Shown one piece after another: positions 6,226 through 10,235 of a stretch of 10,235 nucleotides of DNA (position 1 is the stretch's first letter; every line of letters begins with the position of its first letter). The stretch spans positions 1 to 10,235 of the forward strand of contig UQNP01000057.1 in the NCBI GenBank assembly GCA_900542385.1. Reading direction: 5' to 3'. The notes beneath the pieces are model-generated. The model saw only the letters and a list, made by a program, of their open reading frames with translations, had not been told where the DNA came from and searched no databases. The translations under genes were made by a program, and so were the position numbers. The stretch is from an uncultured Eubacterium sp. (GTDB lineage Bacteria > Bacillota > Clostridia > Peptostreptococcales > Anaerovoracaceae).

Positions 6226-6714
6226 CTATCTGAAGCATATCCTTCCTATACATTCTTCCGTATCTACTATTCCCACAGCCTCATCTCTGCTGTCAAGAGA
6301 TGCTTTCCTGTTGTCCGCAAGGACAAATATCTCATTTTCATCCAGGACCATTTTATCCATATCATCCATAGAAACTGCTTCCGACATATATTCCGTATAA
6401 GGACTGCCGTTGAGATAAAGCATATCATCTTTTATCTCAATACTATCTCCTCTGCTCCCTACTACCCGCCTGATCAAAATGCTGCCTTCTCCGTCTTCAC
6501 CGTAAACTCTATTTTCAAGCGCTACTACATCTCCGGTTTCCGGTACTGATGTATCGTATGCTGTTTTGTTTATCAGAACGCAGCTTCCCCTTTCGATCGA
6601 CGGCTCCATTCCGTTTCCCGTCATCTCCGCCAACATAAAAATCCCTGACAATAAATATGCGCACAAAATGCCTGCAACAGCTGCTGCTGAATACAAAACA
6701 GCCTTTCTGATCAT
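6226..6714 (-). CDS. Signal peptidase I paralog lacking both catalytic residues
   Basis: This 162-residue protein has the full layout of a Gram-positive type I signal peptidase: an N-terminal membrane anchor (residues 5-28), then the conserved boxes. In the box that should carry the nucleophile Ser before MxP it reads GNGMEPSI, with Gly35 in place of Ser. In the box that should carry the general-base Lys it reads LIRRVVG, with Arg82 in place of Lys. The last box reads FVLADNRKASLDSRD, with GDN changed to ADN but the rest kept. The Ser/Lys dyad is therefore missing, so peptidase activity is not expected, although the frame is open and the fold motifs are kept. The start at 6714 is chosen because GGGAGG lies 8 nt upstream. 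It follows the active paralog after a 106-nt gap. It may bind substrates or partner the active enzyme; this is inference. Confidence 0.88.
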   Translation of the reverse strand: MIRKAVLYSAAAVAGILCAYLLSGIFMLAEMTGNGMEPSIERGSCVLINKTAYDTSVPETGDVVALENRVYGEDGEGSILIRRVVGSRGDSIEIKDDMLYLNGSPYTEYMSEAVSMDDMDKMVLDENEIFVLADNRKASLDSRDEAVGIVDTEECIGRICFR

Positions 6715-6820
6715 AATAAGACCTCCCGTCATATCCGTTGATACTATGTACTCCGCTCATTATGCGATCTTCACGGAAAGTCCCGTAATATCCAGCTTTT
6801 TTATTTATCTCAAATACATC

Positions 6821-7336
6821 TTAAAGCAGACATATTTCATCAAATGGATAAAGTCTCACAAAAGCTTTCCCTATTATATCATCTTCATAAACAGTCCCCA
6901 CAGCTTCATCTCTGCTGTCAAGACTCACACTTCTGTTATCTCCCATTACAAAGACCTTATCCTCAGGTATCACGTAATTGCTTATATCTCCCGTGGTAAA
7001 CCCTTCAAGGGTGTATGATTCATCCAGTGCAGTTCCGTTCCTGTATACCGTCCCGTCATGTATATCTATAACATCATTTTCGACACCTATGACTCTTTTT
7101 ATAAGCAGTTTTTTTCCATCCCCATCATCATTATCTATATTGGATTCAAAAACTATTATATCTCCATAATCCGGATGATCTGCCGTTATATAAGCCAGCT
7201 TATTTATGAAAAGATAGTTGTTTTCATACAACGTCGGCTCCATGGAGCGTTCTTTGACTATAGTAGGTTTTATTATAAGCGTGATTATTACCACAACTGC
7301 CGCCGCTATAAGTATATCCTTGATAAATTCCTTCAC
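6821..7336 (-). CDS. lepB: Type I signal peptidase
   Basis: The enzyme cuts signal peptides from exported proteins at the outer face of the membrane. It has 171 residues with one membrane helix (residues 7-25). The conserved boxes are intact: RSMEPTLYENN with nucleophile Ser31, YGDIIVF, LLIKRVIG with general base Lys80, and VFVMGDNRSVSLDSRD. The start is GTG at 7334-7336, overlapping the stop of the pseudouridine synthase gene as GTGA, so translation is likely coupled; a GGAGG site lies about 11 nt upstream. It is the likely active parent of the dead paralog downstream. The 106-nt gap to that paralog (6715-6820) has no gene or clear promoter that I can see. Confidence 0.95.
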   Translation of the reverse strand: MKEFIKDILIAAAVVVIITLIIKPTIVKERSMEPTLYENNYLFINKLAYITADHPDYGDIIVFESNIDNDDGDGKKLLIKRVIGVENDVIDIHDGTVYRNGTALDESYTLEGFTTGDISNYVIPEDKVFVMGDNRSVSLDSRDEAVGTVYEDDIIGKAFVRLYPFDEICLL

Positions 7337-8328
7337 TTTCCTAATCCCTCCAAATCTTCCGGATCAAATCCCAAACCTGCTGCTGCATCTGCAAAATCTT
7401 TAGGTATCCCGGCCTTTACTTCAAGTCCGTCCAGATATCCTAATTTCCCGGTTATTTCACTGAATACGAGTTTATACGCATGAAGAAGCTGTGAAGTGAC
7501 CCCAAACCTTTTTTTCATCATATCGTTTATACGCCTGTTCCCATATTTGCTGTCTCCGACAAGAGGAAATCCTGCGTTGGAAAAATGCAGTCTTATCTGA
7601 TGAGTCCTTCCGGTCAGTATCTCCGCCTCCACTATGGAAAAATCTTTTGATTCGATCAGCGTAGTCAAATAAGTCACCGATTTTTTACCTTCTCCGTTTT
7701 TTTCTGCTATCCTGGATATATTCCTGCTCTCATCTTTTACTATACTGTCATCAAACATCATTCGGCCGTCAGGTTTTCCGCACACTATCGTAAGATAATA
7801 CTTCCTGATGAACCGTCTCTTTCTTATATATTCAGACAGTGTCCTCATTGTTTCCGCATTTTTTCCGAAAATCACCAGACCTGTAGTATTTCTGTCAAGT
7901 CTGTTGACAGACGAGGGAGTAAAAGATTTTTCCTTTCCCGGTTCATATTCCCCTTTGTTCATGAGATAGCCGCAGACCTGATTAGCCAGCGTATTTTTTT
8001 TCTCAGTGCTGTCCCCATGTGTCAAAAGACCTCTCGGTTTCTCGACTATAAGAAGATTTTCATCCTCGTACGCCACTTTAAACTGCTTCCCTGAAAATTT
8101 CTTTTTTACAGGCCTGCTCAGTTCTTCAAGCTTTTCCTCAGATATATATAATGTAAGCTCGTCGCCTTCTCTGATAACTGTATCAGCGCTGGCACGTTTG
8201 CCGTTTAGCTTGACGTCCTTTCTTATGATTTTATATATCATTCCAAGAGGAGCCCTTGCCATATACTTTCTGAGAAACCTGTCGAGCCTTTGATTTGATT
8301 CGTTTTCAGCAATTACAAATTTCACCAT
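7333..8328 (-). CDS. RluC/RluD-family 23S rRNA pseudouridine synthase
   Basis: The enzyme converts specific uridines in 23S rRNA, or possibly tRNA, to pseudouridine. The 331-residue protein has an N-terminal S4 RNA-binding domain (about residues 12-60: RLDRFLRKYMARAPLGMIYK then VKLNGKRASADTVIREGDEL). The catalytic domain follows, with LLIVEKPRGLLTHG, then VNRLDRNTTGLVIFGK carrying the catalytic Asp145, and GRTHQIRLHF near residue 240. All are standard family motifs, and the length fits RluC-like enzymes. The exact target base cannot be read from sequence. It is the first gene of the housekeeping run and ends in a 4-nt overlap with the signal peptidase gene. It has no clear ribosome binding site, and a TATAAT box lies 7 nt before the ATG, so its mRNA may be leaderless. 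Confidence 0.93.
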   Translation of the reverse strand: MVKFVIAENESNQRLDRFLRKYMARAPLGMIYKIIRKDVKLNGKRASADTVIREGDELTLYISEEKLEELSRPVKKKFSGKQFKVAYEDENLLIVEKPRGLLTHGDSTEKKNTLANQVCGYLMNKGEYEPGKEKSFTPSSVNRLDRNTTGLVIFGKNAETMRTLSEYIRKRRFIRKYYLTIVCGKPDGRMMFDDSIVKDESRNISRIAEKNGEGKKSVTYLTTLIESKDFSIVEAEILTGRTHQIRLHFSNAGFPLVGDSKYGNRRINDMMKKRFGVTSQLLHAYKLVFSEITGKLGYLDGLEVKAGIPKDFADAAAGLGFDPEDLEGLGK

Positions 8329-8335
8329 AGATATG

Positions 8336-8341
8336 ATTATA
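8336..8341 (-). promoter_or_regulatory. -10 box of the rluC-like gene, possibly leaderless transcript
   Basis: TATAAT on the minus strand ends 7 nt before the ATG at 8328. A start point 7 nt after a -10 box would fall on or next to the A of the ATG. No good TTGACA-like -35 is seen at 16-18 bp, and the bases before the ATG show no AGGAGG. Confidence 0.5.
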
Positions 8342-8407
8342 CAACAATTCCAAGTTCAAATACAGGTCATTGTGAAGAAAATTTCATTAAAAAGGGATGT
8401 TTTGGAT

Positions 8408-8436
8408 TTGAGAAAACACACGTAATATGATAAAGT
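8408..8436 (+). promoter_or_regulatory. Probable promoter of the MltG-like gene
   Basis: TTGAGA (8408-8413), a 17-bp spacer and TAAAGT (8431-8436) make a moderate sigma-A promoter. Transcription would begin near 8443, about 47 nt before the start codon at 8490. It is divergent from the rluC-like promoter. Confidence 0.45.
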
Positions 8437-8489
8437 ATATGTGTAGTATTATGCCCTATATTTTATTGAGCTTTAAGGAGTTTTCTACA

Positions 8490-8915
8490 ATGAATAAAAT
8501 AAAAGATTTTTTTTACAATAAAAACGATATAATAATAGTTCTTATAATTCTGATTGCGGCGGCATTTATCATTTACACGAGGATCGACGCAATAATGGCC
8601 TATCCTGAACAGCTTGCAGAAAAAGCGGCTCAGCAGGAAACAGAAGCTACAGAAGAATCGACCTCTGATTCATCGCAGTCATCAGATGCTTCTTCTGCAT
8701 CAGGTACATCTACACCTGTGTCCATTACTATCACTGATTCCGATACATCCGCTACTGTAGCGGCGAAACTGTACGAAGCGGGTCTCATCACTTCGGACAC
8801 AGAATTTACGGAATATGTGAGCAGTCAGGGAAAAGAAAGCTCTCTGAAATCGGGAACATTCCAGATAAACATGGGTTCTTCAAATGAAGATATATTAAAT
8901 ATCATCACTAACTAA
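8490..8915 (+). CDS. Membrane-anchored MltG (YceG) LysM-like domain protein without catalytic domain
   Basis: The 141-residue protein has a short basic N-terminus, one membrane helix (residues 13-30), a Ser/Thr/Glu/Ala-rich linker (about 46-75) and a C-terminal domain from about 78. That domain (ATVAAKLYEAGLITSDTEFTEY, then LKSGTFQINMGSSNEDILNIIT) resembles the LysM-like subdomain at the start of the MltG endolytic transglycosylase. The catalytic part of MltG, with its Glu, is absent. Full MltG cuts new peptidoglycan strands at the membrane; this short form could bind glycan or compete with MltG, which is inference. The start at 8490 is chosen because AAGGAG lies 9 nt upstream; an earlier in-frame ATG at 8427 lies inside the predicted promoter. 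The aldolase follows after 36 nt with no clear promoter between. Confidence 0.7.
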   Translation: MNKIKDFFYNKNDIIIVLIILIAAAFIIYTRIDAIMAYPEQLAEKAAQQETEATEESTSDSSQSSDASSASGTSTPVSITITDSDTSATVAAKLYEAGLITSDTEFTEYVSSQGKESSLKSGTFQINMGSSNEDILNIITN

Positions 8916-8951
8916 ATCTATATTTCATTTATTATTCACAAGGAGGCTGTT

Positions 8952-9881
8952 ATGGCTTTAGTTACTACAAAGGAGATGTTTGCAAAGGCTCTTAAAAGCG
9001 ATTATGCTGTGGGCGCTTTCAATGTAAACAACATGGAAATCATACAGGGAATCGTAGAAGCTGCCCAGGAGGAAAAAGCACCTCTCATCCTTCAGGTTTC
9101 CGCAGGTGCCAGAAAATACGCAAAACCTGCATATCTTCTCAAGCTCGTTGAAGCTGCGGTACTCGATACAGGTCTTGATATCGCGCTCCATCTCGACCAC
9201 GGCGAAGATTTTGAAATATGCAAGAAATGCGTGGATGACGGATTCACTTCAGTTATGATCGACGGCTCAAAACATCCTTTTGACGAAAACGTAAAACTCA
9301 CTAAAGAAGTAGTTGAATACGCTCACAGCAAAGGCGTTACCGTTGAAGCCGAACTGGGAAAACTTGCAGGTATAGAAGACAACGTAAATGTAGATGCCAG
9401 AAATGCTACTTTCACCGTTCCCGAAGAAGCTGCCGAATTCGTTGAAAAAACAGGAGTAGACTCACTGGCCGTAGCAATAGGTACAAGTCATGGAGCATAT
9501 AAATTCAAGGGAGAGCCTTATCTCGACTTTGACAGACTTAAAGAGATACACAAGCTCATACCTGATACTCCACTCGTACTTCACGGTGCTTCCACCGTTC
9601 TTCCCGAATTTGTTGAAAAATGCAACAAATACGGCGGAGATATTCCTGGAGCACAGGGCGTTCCTGAGGATATGATAAAAACTGCGACTAAATACGGTGT
9701 ATGCAAGGTGAATATAGACACCGACCTCAGACTTGCTATGACAGCGGAAATACGACAGCACTTCATAGAACATCCCGCAGATTTTGATCCAAGGAAATAC
9801 CTCGGACCTGCAAGGGACGCTATCAAGAGAATGGTGCAGCATAAGATCAAAAATGTTCTCAATGCATCAAATAAGAGATAA
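8952..9881 (+). CDS. fba: Class II fructose-1,6-bisphosphate aldolase
   Basis: The enzyme splits fructose 1,6-bisphosphate into dihydroxyacetone phosphate and glyceraldehyde 3-phosphate in glycolysis, and does the reverse in gluconeogenesis, using zinc. The 309-residue length is normal. Visible motifs are GAFNVNNMEI near the N-terminus, ALHLDHGEDFE with catalytic Asp82 and zinc ligand His83, VEAELGKLAG with Glu134, AIGTSHGAYKF with His180, LVLHGASTV with His211, and VCKVNIDTDLRLA for the phosphate site. AAGGAGG lies 6 nt before the start. Codon use is clean and the frame is intact. It lies 36 nt after the MltG-like gene, so the two may share a transcript, and it is followed by a strong terminator. 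Related tagatose-bisphosphate aldolases share the fold, but the motifs fit fructose-bisphosphate aldolase best. Confidence 0.95.
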   Translation: MALVTTKEMFAKALKSDYAVGAFNVNNMEIIQGIVEAAQEEKAPLILQVSAGARKYAKPAYLLKLVEAAVLDTGLDIALHLDHGEDFEICKKCVDDGFTSVMIDGSKHPFDENVKLTKEVVEYAHSKGVTVEAELGKLAGIEDNVNVDARNATFTVPEEAAEFVEKTGVDSLAVAIGTSHGAYKFKGEPYLDFDRLKEIHKLIPDTPLVLHGASTVLPEFVEKCNKYGGDIPGAQGVPEDMIKTATKYGVCKVNIDTDLRLAMTAEIRQHFIEHPADFDPRKYLGPARDAIKRMVQHKIKNVLNASNKR

Positions 9882-9902
9882 TAGCTGTTGTACTGAAAAT
9901 AT

Positions 9903-9944
9903 AAACCGATACGTAAACAACAAACGTATCGGTTTTTTATTTTG
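9903..9944 (+). terminator. Intrinsic terminator after fba
   Basis: A 12-bp stem (AAACCGATACGT at 9903-9914 with its complement at 9924-9935) with a 9-nt loop is followed by a T-rich run (TTTTTTATTTT). It lies 21 nt after the aldolase stop. Confidence 0.93.
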
Positions 9945-9957
9945 TATGAAATATACG

Positions 9958-9986
9958 TTGACAATTATCCGATTTCGGATTATCAT
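9958..9986 (+). promoter_or_regulatory. Promoter of the marR-type gene
   Basis: TTGACA (9958-9963), a 17-bp spacer and TATCAT (9981-9986). Transcription should begin near 9993. The spacer is filled by one operator copy, and the start point lies in the second. Confidence 0.8.
9964..9983. promoter_or_regulatory. MarR operator, copy 1
   Basis: ATTATCCGATTTCGGATTAT, an inverted repeat with core ATCCGA-TT-TCGGAT. It fills the spacer between the -35 and -10 boxes, so binding would exclude polymerase. Confidence 0.8.
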
Positions 9987-9990
9987 GAGC

Positions 9991-10010
9991 ATTGTCCGAC
10001 TTCGGATAAT
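9991..10010. promoter_or_regulatory. MarR operator, copy 2
   Basis: ATTGTCCGACTTCGGATAAT, which matches copy 1 at 17 of 20 positions and lies 27 bp from it. It covers the predicted start point and ends 22 nt before the MarR start codon. Confidence 0.8.
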
Positions 10011-10032
10011 ATTTTTAAGGATATGATCTAAT

Positions 10033-10235
10033 ATGAAAAACAACACCGGCGATCAGCTGCTGATCCTGAATCGTCTCTACAAAGAGATGGATACCTTATA
10101 TCATCTGTATGCAAAAAAATGCGGTCTTTCAGACACTGCACTGTGGCTGCTTTATTCTCTGTATGAAAATCAAGATCTGCGTACTCAAAGGGATATATGC
10201 TCTGAATGGCATTATCCTCCGCAGACCATAAATTC
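10033..10235 (+). CDS. MarR-family transcriptional regulator, partial (C-terminus beyond window)
   Basis: The 67 visible codons start at an ATG behind an AAGGA site about 11 nt upstream. The sequence MKNNTGDQLLILNRLYKEMDT is the N-terminal dimerisation helix. It is followed by GLSDTALWLLYSLYEN and the start of the winged helix-turn-helix, RDICSEWHYPPQTIN. The SEWHYPPQTIN recognition-helix start is typical of a group of MarR proteins in Clostridia that often sit before ABC exporters. The two dyad operators in its own promoter point to autorepression released by a ligand, which is the usual mode in this family. The regulated partner gene would lie beyond the window. The family call is strong; the ligand is unknown. 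Confidence 0.85.
   Translation, partial: MKNNTGDQLLILNRLYKEMDTLYHLYAKKCGLSDTALWLLYSLYENQDLRTQRDICSEWHYPPQTIN

Noticed and set aside
6715..6820. Possible riboswitch or small RNA in the gap between the signal peptidase genes
   Set aside because: Only a short ACGG/CCGT hairpin is seen, with no terminator run and no known riboswitch core.

Overview
The window looks like a chromosomal segment of a low-GC, anaerobic Gram-positive bacterium of the class Clostridia. Pointers are strong AGGAGG-type ribosome binding sites before most genes, sigma-A type promoters, AT-leaning codons, a Gram-positive style tmRNA, and lipoprotein/flavin redox genes typical of anaerobes. I cannot name the species. Almost everything reads on the minus strand up to about 8.3 kb; a second set of genes reads on the plus strand from about 8.45 kb to the end.

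Minus strand, 4781 down to 1: a tightly packed redox operon. A near-perfect promoter (TTGACA, 17 bp, TATAAT) carrying two copies of a TTGACA-N3-TGTCAA operator drives, in order, a 38-residue microprotein, a flavodoxin-like lipoprotein, an NAD(P)H/FMN iron-sulfur oxidoreductase, an aldo/keto reductase, a DUF4405-type di-heme cytochrome b membrane protein, a DUF362 protein and a COG0701/ArsP-type permease cut by the window edge. Three of the middle genes carry lesions: the oxidoreductase has an in-frame TAG 12 codons before its natural end, the aldo/keto reductase is split by a 2-bp slip in a TA repeat at its catalytic His, and the DUF362 gene has both a 1-bp slip in an A run and a TAG just after its lipobox. 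The flavodoxin lipoprotein and the cytochrome b are intact, so the operon seems to be in partial decay, unless these are assembly errors.

Minus strand, 8341 down to 4964: a housekeeping run with a possibly leaderless RluC/RluD-type pseudouridine synthase, an active type I signal peptidase, a second signal peptidase paralog that has lost both catalytic residues (Ser to Gly, Lys to Arg), smpB, a coiled-coil protein of unknown function, and the tmRNA gene (ssrA), which starts 9 nt after the coiled-coil gene and ends in a strong intrinsic terminator. SmpB and tmRNA are partners in ribosome rescue, so their shared orientation and closeness make functional sense.

Plus strand, 8408 to 10235: a small membrane-anchored protein resembling only the LysM-like domain of MltG, a class II fructose-bisphosphate aldolase with its own terminator, then a MarR-family regulator (cut by the window edge) whose promoter contains two copies of a 20-bp ATTRTCCGAYTTCGGATWAT operator, pointing to autoregulation.

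No CRISPR array, tRNA, rRNA or insertion sequence was seen.
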